Source: Sandaracinobacteroides hominis (lineage in GTDB: Bacteria > Pseudomonadota > Alphaproteobacteria > Sphingomonadales > Sphingomonadaceae). Taken from it: a stretch of DNA of 64,000 bases. The notes under the pieces are model-generated. The model was not told the origin of the DNA. It worked only from the letters and a program-made list of their open reading frames with translations, and ran no database searches. The stretch covers positions 186,001 through 250,000 of the forward strand of contig NZ_JADCUC010000006.1 in assembly GCF_016464365.1 (NCBI RefSeq). The letters are read 5' to 3'. Each line of letters starts with the position of its first letter. Position 1 is the first letter of the stretch. Below are positions 16,578 through 23,687 of this stretch, in pieces. The position numbers and the translations under genes were made by a program.

Positions 16578-17213
16578 TCAGGGGACCCTTTCCAGGCGCT
16601 TCGACACAAGGTCGATCGCTGCCCGGACGGCCGCGGCTATATCCAAATTGCTCGTATCAAGCAAGTCGGCGTCGTCTGCCTGCCGCAGCGGTGCATCGGT
16701 CCGCCCCATGTCACGCGCATCGCGCGCCACGATATCGGCCAGTATCCCGGCCTCGGTCACGTCCCGCCCTGCCGAGGTCAGCTCCAGAAAGCGCCGCCGC
16801 GCCCGCACTTCAGGCGCCGCCGTCACATACAGCTTGGCGTGCGCATCGGGGGCGATCACCGTGCCGATATCCCGCCCATCCAGCACCGCGCCGCCCGCCT
16901 GCGCCGCAAAGGCCCGCTGGAACCCCATCAGCGCGGCGCGCACCTCCGGATGCGCCGAAACCCTCGAGGCCGCCTCTCCGGTATGCGCCGCCCGCAGATC
17001 ATGATCCTCCAGCAGCGACAGGTCTATAGCCGCCGCCCGCCGCCCCACCGCCGCGCCATCGTCCAGCGCCACCCCGGCGCGGTTCGCCGACAGCGCCACC
17101 ACGCGATAGAGCGCCCCGGTATCCAGATGCGGCACGCCGAAATGCCGCCCCAGCGCCCGGGCAATCGTGCCCTTGCCCGAAGCAGCCGGGCCGTCCACGG
17201 CAATCAGCGGCAT
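16578..17213 (-). CDS. cmk: (d)CMP kinase
   Basis: A 211-residue cytidylate kinase. The P-loop is GPAASGKGT; the CMP-binding segment LDTGALYRVVAL and the DGRDIGTVIAPDAHAKLYVTAAPEVRARRR region are diagnostic. It phosphorylates CMP and dCMP. The start at 17213 (MPLIAVDGPAASGKG) puts the P-loop at the usual distance; an upstream extension in the same frame would be encoded by a GC-rich inverted repeat and is rejected. rpsA follows 163 bp downstream. Confidence 0.97.
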   Translation of the reverse strand: MPLIAVDGPAASGKGTIARALGRHFGVPHLDTGALYRVVALSANRAGVALDDGAAVGRRAAAIDLSLLEDHDLRAAHTGEAASRVSAHPEVRAALMGFQRAFAAQAGGAVLDGRDIGTVIAPDAHAKLYVTAAPEVRARRRFLELTSAGRDVTEAGILADIVARDARDMGRTDAPLRQADDADLLDTSNLDIAAAVRAAIDLVSKRLERVP

Positions 17214-17230
17214 GCTGTGCTCCGTCCGCC

Positions 17231-17302
17231 ACCGCCCCGCACCCCCGCCCGGCCGCCCCCAAGGTATCTTCGATGGGCGCCCGGGCGGGGGTGCGGGGCG
17301 GT
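17231..17302. repeat. 22-bp perfect GC-rich inverted repeat between gpx and cmk
   Basis: 17231-17252 and 17281-17302 are exact reverse complements (22 bp, almost pure G/C) separated by 28 bases. It lies 38 bp after the gpx stop and 18 bp before the cmk start, on the minus strand. It has no T-run, so it is either a factor-dependent terminator or attenuator, or a copy of a dispersed palindrome. Confidence 0.85.
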
Positions 17303-17340
17303 CAGAGGTGCGCAGCGCCCTAAGGGTGCAAACGGCGCAC

Positions 17341-17826
17341 TCAAGCCAGCAGCTTTGCAATCTTCGGTGCGATATCCTCGGGCTTCACCTGCGGCGCGAA
17401 ACGCTCCACCACCTCGCCCTCGCGGTTCACCAGGAACTTGGTAAAGTTCCACTTCACGCCCGTGGAGCCCAGCAGCCCGGGCGCCCCGGTCTTCAGCTGC
17501 TGATACAGCGGGTGCGTGTGCTCGCCGTTCACCTCGATCTTCGAAAACATTGGGAAGCTCACCGGATAGGTCAGCGAGCAAAAGGTTGCGATCTCCGCGT
17601 CGTTCCCGGGTTCCTGCTTATTGAACTGGTTGCATGGAAAACCCAGCACTTCAAAGCCCTTGTCCTTGAAGCGCTGATAAATCTCTTCCAGCCCCGTATA
17701 TTGCGGCGTGAACCCGCATTTAGAGGCAACGTTCACGATCAGCAGCACCTTGCCGCGGTAGTCGGCCATGGAAACATCGCGTCCGTCCAGCGACTTGGCA
17801 TGCTGGTGATAGATATCGTCTGGCAT
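17341..17826 (-). CDS. glutathione peroxidase family, Cys-type thiol peroxidase
   Basis: A 161-residue peroxidase. The active site is Cys37 in NVASKCGFTPQY (the selenocysteine position), with Gln71 (FNKQEPG) and Trp126-Asn127 (GVKWNFTKFLV) completing the tetrad. An additional Cys83 (ATFCSLTYPV) is the resolving cysteine of thioredoxin-dependent members, so electrons probably come from thioredoxin rather than glutathione. It reduces organic hydroperoxides in the cytosol. The gene stands alone, with Shine-Dalgarno GGGAGAAGG before the ATG. Confidence 0.95.
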   Translation of the reverse strand: MPDDIYHQHAKSLDGRDVSMADYRGKVLLIVNVASKCGFTPQYTGLEEIYQRFKDKGFEVLGFPCNQFNKQEPGNDAEIATFCSLTYPVSFPMFSKIEVNGEHTHPLYQQLKTGAPGLLGSTGVKWNFTKFLVNREGEVVERFAPQVKPEDIAPKIAKLLA

Positions 17827-17941
17827 CTGGGTCCTTCTCCCTCATTTGTCTTACCTAATGACGGGGTGGGCGGGGGAAGGGAAGGGGGAAGTAAGTCGCG
17901 GGTGGCGCTAAAGAGCCTTCCCCGCGTGCGTGGCGGCGAAC

Positions 17942-18113
17942 GCCGGCCGGCGGCCAAGCCGCCGAGTCCGGCTGGGAGAGGCAGAAAGAGGAAGTTTGCG
18001 GGCATAGCCCGCTCGTCGGACGGGTTCGTGGGCCGGATGGCCCACGCCCCGCCGGCCGTGCCTTCGGCGAGTCAGCGAGTTTGCGCTTTGCGCAAATCGC
18101 TGCCGCCTTCGGC
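17942..18113 (+). repeat. structured dispersed repeat, copy A
   Basis: This block between gpx and the Bax-inhibitor gene is homologous to 50370-50540. It contains four hairpins in the same order in both copies: GGCGGC/GCCGCC, GCGGGC/GCCCGC, GTGGGCC/GGCCCAC and TTTGCGC/GCGCAAA. In the third hairpin the other copy has GTGGAT/ATCCAC, so both sides changed together. This covariation points to selection on (or inheritance of) RNA or hairpin structure. No ORF fits the block. Confidence 0.8.
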
Positions 18114-18149
18114 AAAAAAGACCCCCGGCAGGTTTCCCTGCCAGGGGTC
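18114..18149 (-). terminator. rho-independent terminator of the Bax-inhibitor-1 gene
   Basis: On the minus strand a strong hairpin (18120-18149, arms GACCCC.GGCAGG and CCTGCC.GGGGTC around TTTC) is followed directly by six T. It stands 47 bp after the stop of the Bax-inhibitor-1 family gene. Confidence 0.92.
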
Positions 18150-18196
18150 GGGGTCGCTCTCTTCTTGCAACTTGGCAAGCTGGCTCCGTCAGCGCG

Positions 18197-18949
18197 CTAT
18201 TCGCGCGAACCCAGGAAGCTCAGCAGGAACTGGAACAGGTTGATAAAGTCGAGGTACAGCGTCAGCGCACCCATGATCGCGGCCTTGCCCTGCATGTCGG
18301 TGCCGGCCACATAGTCATAGGTTTCCTTGATCTTCTGCGTGTCAGCGGCGGTCAGCCCGGCAAAGATCAGCACGCCAAGGATGGAGATCACCAGCGACAG
18401 CGTGCCCGACTGCATGAAGATGTTGGCCACCATCGCCACCAGGATGCCGATCAGGCCCATCACCAGGAAGGTGCCCAGACGCGAAAGGTCGCGCTTGGTG
18501 GTGTAACCATAGAGGCTGAGGCCCGCAAAAGCCGCCGCCGTCGCGAAGAAGGTCGTCGCGATCGACGTGCCGGTATAGCGCAGGAAGATCGTGGACATCG
18601 AAGCGCCCATGATCGCCGCAAAGGCCCAGAAGCAGGCCTGAACCGCCGATTCCGACATCTTCTGGAAGCGGAAGCCCAGCGCAAACACAAAGCCCAGCGG
18701 CGCCAGCATCACGATCCAGCCAAGGATCGAAGGCGAGCCCGTCATCGGGTTGAACAGCGCGTTCACAGCGCCGGTGTAGGCCATGCCAAGGGCGACCACG
18801 CCCGTCAGCAGCACGCCCGACATCATATAGTTGTACACGCTCAGCATGTGCGAGCGCAGGCCGGCGTCATATTCCGCTGCCGTGGTGCCGAGGCGCGCCG
18901 AAGCCATTGCCGCAGAGCGACTCAGCCTGGGATCCACCTGATTGACCAT
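18197..18949 (-). CDS. Bax inhibitor-1/YccA family membrane protein
   Basis: A 250-residue protein with seven hydrophobic helices and the BI-1 family features: YNYMMSGVLLTGVVALGMAY in the first helix, the FxxxTxxxxxLS-type segment FAGLSLYGYTTKRDLSRLGTFLVMGLIGI, and LIFAGLTAADTQKIKE, followed by ALTLYLDFINLFQFLLSFLG. Family members are proton/calcium-leak channels or stress modulators of the inner membrane. The start at 18949 is chosen because GGGAGAG precedes it at good distance; 15 further codons upstream are open without one. A strong terminator follows. Confidence 0.93.
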   Translation of the reverse strand: MVNQVDPRLSRSAAMASARLGTTAAEYDAGLRSHMLSVYNYMMSGVLLTGVVALGMAYTGAVNALFNPMTGSPSILGWIVMLAPLGFVFALGFRFQKMSESAVQACFWAFAAIMGASMSTIFLRYTGTSIATTFFATAAAFAGLSLYGYTTKRDLSRLGTFLVMGLIGILVAMVANIFMQSGTLSLVISILGVLIFAGLTAADTQKIKETYDYVAGTDMQGKAAIMGALTLYLDFINLFQFLLSFLGSRE

Positions 18950-19053
18950 CGAAACTCTCCCTAGTCCGGGGGTAACGTCGCTGAAACGCGACACCGGATG
19001 CAGCGATAATATCGCCTATGTAACAACGGGTTTCAAGAGTCGCCAGTGAAATC

Positions 19054-19067
19054 TTTCATGCATGAAA
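19054..19067. promoter_or_regulatory. 14-bp perfect palindrome upstream of the Bax-inhibitor gene
   Basis: TTTCATGCATGAAA lies about 105 bp upstream of the start codon at 18949 in an AT-rich patch. The perfect dyad of 7+7 looks like a dimeric repressor or activator site. I do not know the regulator. Confidence 0.45.
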
Positions 19068-19108
19068 CATTTTGGGGTTATCAACCAGAAATCCTCACCG
19101 GCAAGACC

Positions 19109-19156
19109 GGGCGCAGCCCGCAAGCGCGACTGCGCGTCCGCGCCAATGCGCGGAAC
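19109..19156 (-). repeat. dispersed repeat type 2, copy A
   Basis: The reverse complement of this stretch matches 26578-26626 almost base for base over about 40 nt, with a few substitutions. Both copies lie in intergenic DNA directly next to a gene end (here 24 bp past the end of the ABC permease gene). Palindromic GCGC tracts dominate. No coding potential. Confidence 0.7.
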
Positions 19157-19179
19157 ACGGGCGCGGAGCGCCAAACAAA

Positions 19180-21744
19180 TCAACTTTCCCGCAGCACCCG
19201 CGCCACCTTCACCCCCAGCGTCCGCCAGGCGCCCACCAGCCCCAGCGCCAGCGTCACCGCCGCCCCCAGCAGCGCGGTCAGCAGCGCCACGCCCCAATCC
19301 GGCGCCCAGCTGAACTTCAATACCTGCGTCACCACCACCCAGCCGGAAATCCCGCCCAGCAGCAGGGCGATCAGTGCCACCACCAGCCCCAGTCCGGCAT
19401 ATTCCATCGCCGCCGCCGCCATCAGCTGCCGCCGCGTCGCCCCCAGGGTCTTCAGGATCACATTGTCATAAATCCGCGCCCGCGCCTGTGCCGCCAAAGC
19501 CCCCACCAGCACGGCAATCCCGGCCAGAATGGCAACGCTCGCCGCCACCCGCACGGCCATCCCCATCTGCCGCACCAGCGTCCCCACTTCGCCCAGCACA
19601 TCCTTCACCTTCACCACCGACACCGTTGGAAAGGCCCGGCTGATGGTGCCGGTAAAGCCTTCCTCGGCCGCTTCCGGCGGGGTGATCGTCGCCATCCAGC
19701 TATAGGGCGCGTCGCGTAAGCTGTTCGGATCATAGATCAGCACGAAATTGAACCCCAGCGAGTCCCAGTCCACCTCCCGCAGCGAAGCGATGGTCGCGGT
19801 AATCTCCACCCCCAGCACCGAAACGGCGATGGTGTCGCCCACCTTCAGCCCCAGCAGCGCGGCTTGCTCGGCGTCCATCGACACCAGCGGCGGCCCGGCA
19901 TAATCCTTCGGCCACCATTTCCCCGCCACCAGACGATTGCCCGCCGGCAGCTCGTCGGCCCAGGTCAGCCCGCGATCGCCGCGCAGCAGATAGCTTTCCT
20001 CCGGCACATTCTTCAGCTCGGAAGCCGGCACGCCGTTCACCGCCACCACCGGGCCGCGCAGGCTCGGCACCATCCGCACCTCGCTCCCCTTGGGCAGCGT
20101 CTCGCGGAAGCGCGCATAGTCCTCCTTCGGCAGGTCCAGCAGGAAGAAGGCCGGCGCCTTCGCCGGCACCGTCTTCTGCAGCTCCGCATTGAAGCTCGTC
20201 TCGATGAAGGCGAGCGTCGCAAACAGGCTCAGCCCCAGCCCCAGCGCCACCACCAGCTGACGTGTCATGGCGCCGGGCCGATGCACATTCGCCAGCGCCA
20301 GCCGCGGCAGCACCCGCTTCGGCCGCGCCACCCGCCGTGCGGCCCATTTCACCGCGGACCCCAGCCCGAACAGCAGAAGCAGCACCACGGCTGCCCCGCC
20401 GACAAAGCCCAGCGCAAAGATCGGCTCGGCCGCCTGCCACACCGCCATCGCCACCACCACGGCCCCGGCACCCAGCGCCGCCGCCATCGCCCGTGCCGAA
20501 GGCCAGGGCCAGCTCTCCACGCTGCCACGAAACATCCGCTGCGCCGGCAAGGCTCCCGCCCGCGCCAGCGGCGGCACGGCAAAGGCCAAGGCCACCAGCA
20601 AGCCGAAGGCAATCGCCGTAAACAGGGGCGCAAACTGCAACCCCAGGGAAGGCGCCACGGGCAGCACATCCCCCGCCAACGCCACCACAATCCAGGGCAC
20701 CGTCGCCCCGATCAGCGCCCCCGCCACGGCGGCCACCAGCGCCACCCCGCCGATCAGCAGCAGATACGTCCGCCACACTAGCCCCGACGAAGCCCCCACG
20801 GCCTTAAGCGTCGCAATGGTCCCGCCCTTGCGGTCCAGATAGCTCGCAACGCCATTGCCAACACCAACGCCGGCCACCGCCAGAGAGGTCAGGCTGACCA
20901 GCGTCAGGAACTGGGCCAGCCGCTCGACAAAGCGCCGCACCCCCGGCGCGCCATCGCGTCGATCGGCCACGCGCCACCCGGCCTCGGGAAACTGCTCCTT
21001 AAGCTGCTCGCTCACAGCAGCCGGATCCACGGATTGCGGCAATTTCAACCGCACATAATGCCGATACACCGTACCCGGCTGCACCAGGCCCGTTCGCTCC
21101 AGCCCCTCACGAGAGATCAGCACGCTCGGCCCCAGCGCAAACCCCTCGGCCGCCTTGTCCGGCTCCACCGTCAGGATGGCGGCAACCGGAAAGCGCCCTT
21201 CACCCAGGCTGATCGTGTCGCCAATCTTCAGCCCCAGCTGATCTGCCAGCCCATCCGCCACCACGGCCCCGCGCCCCAGCGCCGCCTGCACGGCAGCATT
21301 GCCCCCGCCGCCGCGGACATCGGCCTCGCCATACAGCGGCCACAGCCCGTCCACCGCCTTCAGCTCGCCCAGCAACTCCCGGTTCGCCGCAGCCCCGCTT
21401 TCGCCGCGCACCATCGCCCGCATCCGCAGACTCTGCGAAATCTCCCAGCCAAACCCGCGCAGCGCCGCCATCTCCTCGGGCGTCGGGCCTCGCTGCGTCA
21501 GCCGGACCTCCACATCGCCGCCCAGGATCACCTGCCCCTGATCGGCGAGCCCCCGCTCGATCGCGCTTGCCAAACTGCCAACGCCCGCCATCGCCAGCAC
21601 GCCCAGCAACAGGCACACGAACAGCAAGCGCAAGGCGCCCAGCCCCCCGCGCGCCTCCCGCCAGGCAAATTTCGCCGCCAAAGGCCACAGCTCTGGCTGC
21701 ACCCGTGCCGGTGTCGGCGCCGGAATGGGAATGGCAATGTTCAC
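19180..21744 (-). CDS. ABC transporter permease, FtsX/YbbP type
   Basis: An 854-residue inner-membrane protein with two FtsX-like halves: an N-terminal helix (LRLLFVCLLLGVLAMAGVGSL), a large extracytoplasmic domain, three helices around 250-400, a central helix pair, a second extracytoplasmic domain, and three C-terminal helices (VRVAASVAILAGIAVLVGAL to AVTLALGLVGAWRTLGVKVARVLRE). This MacB/LolC-like architecture with about ten helices matches YbbP. The GTG start overlaps the stop of the ATPase gene (GTGA). With the ATPase it forms a mechanotransmission-type ABC exporter; in E. coli the pair neighbours tesA, as here. Confidence 0.9.
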   Translation of the reverse strand: MNIAIPIPAPTPARVQPELWPLAAKFAWREARGGLGALRLLFVCLLLGVLAMAGVGSLASAIERGLADQGQVILGGDVEVRLTQRGPTPEEMAALRGFGWEISQSLRMRAMVRGESGAAANRELLGELKAVDGLWPLYGEADVRGGGGNAAVQAALGRGAVVADGLADQLGLKIGDTISLGEGRFPVAAILTVEPDKAAEGFALGPSVLISREGLERTGLVQPGTVYRHYVRLKLPQSVDPAAVSEQLKEQFPEAGWRVADRRDGAPGVRRFVERLAQFLTLVSLTSLAVAGVGVGNGVASYLDRKGGTIATLKAVGASSGLVWRTYLLLIGGVALVAAVAGALIGATVPWIVVALAGDVLPVAPSLGLQFAPLFTAIAFGLLVALAFAVPPLARAGALPAQRMFRGSVESWPWPSARAMAAALGAGAVVVAMAVWQAAEPIFALGFVGGAAVVLLLLFGLGSAVKWAARRVARPKRVLPRLALANVHRPGAMTRQLVVALGLGLSLFATLAFIETSFNAELQKTVPAKAPAFFLLDLPKEDYARFRETLPKGSEVRMVPSLRGPVVAVNGVPASELKNVPEESYLLRGDRGLTWADELPAGNRLVAGKWWPKDYAGPPLVSMDAEQAALLGLKVGDTIAVSVLGVEITATIASLREVDWDSLGFNFVLIYDPNSLRDAPYSWMATITPPEAAEEGFTGTISRAFPTVSVVKVKDVLGEVGTLVRQMGMAVRVAASVAILAGIAVLVGALAAQARARIYDNVILKTLGATRRQLMAAAAMEYAGLGLVVALIALLLGGISGWVVVTQVLKFSWAPDWGVALLTALLGAAVTLALGLVGAWRTLGVKVARVLRES

Positions 21745-22463
21745 GCGCCCACCACTTCGGCGCCCGTCAGCGTGTCGGAAACGATCTTCCCATCCCGCAT
21801 CCGGATCACCCGCGAACATTTCGTCGCCAGCTCCGCATCATGGGTAATCAGCACCAATGTCGCCCCGGTCTCGTCCAGCCGCCGGAACAGCAGCTCCACG
21901 ATGGTCTCGCCGGTGGCAGCATCCAGATTGCCGGTCGGCTCATCGGCAAACAGCAGGGCAGGGCGCACCGCCAAAGCCCGCGCCAGGGCCACCCGCTGCT
22001 GCTCCCCACCGGAAAGCTGAGTCGGATAGTGCGAGACCCGCTCGCCCAGCCCGACCGCCTGCAGCTCCCGCAACGCCTCGCCAAAGGGATCGGCATGGCC
22101 TGCCAGCTCCAGCGGTACCGCCACATTCTCCAGCGCCGTCATCGTCGGGATCAGGTGAAACGCCTGCAGCACGATGCCGATGCGCCCGCGCCGCGCTTCC
22201 GCCAGCCCATCCTCGGAAAGCCCCACGATGTTCAGCCCGGCAATATGGATAGACCCGGATGTTGCAGACTCCAGCCCGGAAAGCACCGCCATCAAGCTGG
22301 ACTTGCCGCTTCCCGAAGGCCCCAGGATCGCCAGCCGCTCGCCGGCCGGCACGGCCAGGTTCACGCCCTTCAGGATTTCCACCCGCGCCGCGCCTTCGCC
22401 AAGAGCCAGCGTGACATCGCGCGCATCGATCACCATATCCGGGGCAGAAACATCAGGCGTCAT
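21741..22463 (-). CDS. ABC transporter ATP-binding protein, YbbA/LolD type
   Basis: A 240-residue ATPase. Walker A is GPSGSGKSSL, the signature LSGGEQQRVALARAL, Walker B ALLFADEPTGNLD, and the switch His is in LVLITHDAEL. The LolD/MacB-type spacing and small size indicate a partner for FtsX-like permeases, consistent with the overlapping permease gene. The ATG at 22463 is chosen because it begins just before the ABC fold (MTPDVSAPDMVIDARDVTLAL) and leaves a promoter gap to the divergent esterase gene. Confidence 0.95.
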   Translation of the reverse strand: MTPDVSAPDMVIDARDVTLALGEGAARVEILKGVNLAVPAGERLAILGPSGSGKSSLMAVLSGLESATSGSIHIAGLNIVGLSEDGLAEARRGRIGIVLQAFHLIPTMTALENVAVPLELAGHADPFGEALRELQAVGLGERVSHYPTQLSGGEQQRVALARALAVRPALLFADEPTGNLDAATGETIVELLFRRLDETGATLVLITHDAELATKCSRVIRMRDGKIVSDTLTGAEVVGA

Positions 22464-22524
22464 GGAGTCTCCGTTGGTCGCGATCAGCACACAGCCACGT
22501 TCATATGGCATCATCGCAACATTT

Positions 22525-23136
22525 TTGAAGTTTGCCATCGTTCTGCTCGTCGCGGCACCGCTGTTTGCGCAAGCGCCAAAGGAAAAGCTGATCCTCGCCT
22601 TCGGCGACAGCCTCACGGCAGGCTACCAGCTGAAACCGGGCGAAAGCTTCCCGGCCCAGCTCGAAGCGGCGCTGCGCAAGGAGGGCCGCCAGGTCCGCGT
22701 GCATAACGCCGGCGTTTCCGGAGACACCACCGCCCAGGGCAAGGCCCGCCTCCCATGGGTGCTGAACAGCCTGAAGCAAAAGCCCGATCTCGCCATCGTC
22801 GCGCTGGGCGCCAACGACATGCTGCGCGGCCAACCGGTCACCGTCACCCGCACCAATCTCGACGCCATCCTCACCGAATTCGACAAGCGCGGCATCCCGG
22901 TCATCGTCGCCGGAATGCTCGCCGCCCCCAACATGGGCCCGGCCTATGGCAAGGAATATAACGCCGTCTTCCCCACGCTCGCCAAGAAGCACGGCGACAC
23001 GCTATACCCCTTCTTCCTGAACGGCGTGACCACCAACCCCAGGCTGCAACTCGCAGACCAGATGCACCCCAACGCCGCCGGAGTAGCCGTCATGGTGAAG
23101 AACATCCTCCCCACTGTCCGCAAGCAGCTGAAATGA
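22525..23136 (+). CDS. tesA: SGNH-family esterase/lysophospholipase, TesA-like
   Basis: A 203-residue secreted hydrolase. Signal peptide FAIVLLVAAPLFAQA, block I ILAFGDSLTAGY with nucleophile Ser29, block III GANDMLRG, and block V DQMHPNAAG with the Asp-His pair. Length matches TesA/arylesterase. I place the start at a TTG at 22525 because it begins the signal peptide directly; an ATG at 22462 would overlap the divergent ATPase start and leave no promoter. It hydrolyses thioesters or lysophospholipids in the periplasm. Divergence from the YbbA/YbbP ABC genes repeats the E. coli arrangement. The start is the uncertain part. Confidence 0.85.
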   Translation: MKFAIVLLVAAPLFAQAPKEKLILAFGDSLTAGYQLKPGESFPAQLEAALRKEGRQVRVHNAGVSGDTTAQGKARLPWVLNSLKQKPDLAIVALGANDMLRGQPVTVTRTNLDAILTEFDKRGIPVIVAGMLAAPNMGPAYGKEYNAVFPTLAKKHGDTLYPFFLNGVTTNPRLQLADQMHPNAAGVAVMVKNILPTVRKQLK

Positions 23137-23687
23137 GCCACCGCCTCTTCGTCGCGCTCCGCCCGCCGCCGGAAATCCGCGCCGCGCTGCTGCCAATCCA
23201 GTCCGGAATCGAAGGCGCCCGCTGGCTGAACGACAACCAGCTGCACCTGACCCTTGCCTTCCTCGGCGAAGTGGACCGCCACGGCGCCGAAGCGACGCTG
23301 GAGGCGCTGGAATCCGTCCCCTTCGCCCCGCTCGATCTGAAGCTCGGCCAACTCGGCAGCTTCGACAGCACAGGCCCCGGCCGCACCTCGGCCCTCTGGG
23401 TAGGCGTAGAGCCGGCAGACGCCCTCACCGATCTCGCCACCAGCGTCCGCACCGCCTGCCGCCGCGCCGGCCTCGCCCCGGACGCGCGCCGCTTCGTCCC
23501 GCACATCACGCTCGCCCGCTTCAGCGGCGCAGGCGCCAGCCGCGAAACGCTCCGCCCCTGGCTCGAAACGGCAACTCCGCCCCCACTCCAATGGCGCGCC
23601 AGCAACTTCCACCTCGTCGAAAGCATCCTGGGCCAAAGCGGCCCGCACTACGAACCACTCGCCAGCTACGAACTGGTTGAAGACTAG
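23133..23687 (+). CDS. thpR: RNA 2',3'-cyclic phosphodiesterase (2H family)
   Basis: A 184-residue protein with both HxTx motifs of the 2H phosphoesterase superfamily: His38 in QLHLTLAFLG and His124 in PHITLARF, plus the N-terminal RLFVALRPP strand typical of ThpR/LigT. It opens 2',3'-cyclic phosphate ends of RNA (and ligates in vitro). It overlaps tesA by four bases and shares the stop palindrome CTAG with the converging priA gene. Confidence 0.93.
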   Translation: MSHRLFVALRPPPEIRAALLPIQSGIEGARWLNDNQLHLTLAFLGEVDRHGAEATLEALESVPFAPLDLKLGQLGSFDSTGPGRTSALWVGVEPADALTDLATSVRTACRRAGLAPDARRFVPHITLARFSGAGASRETLRPWLETATPPPLQWRASNFHLVESILGQSGPHYEPLASYELVED

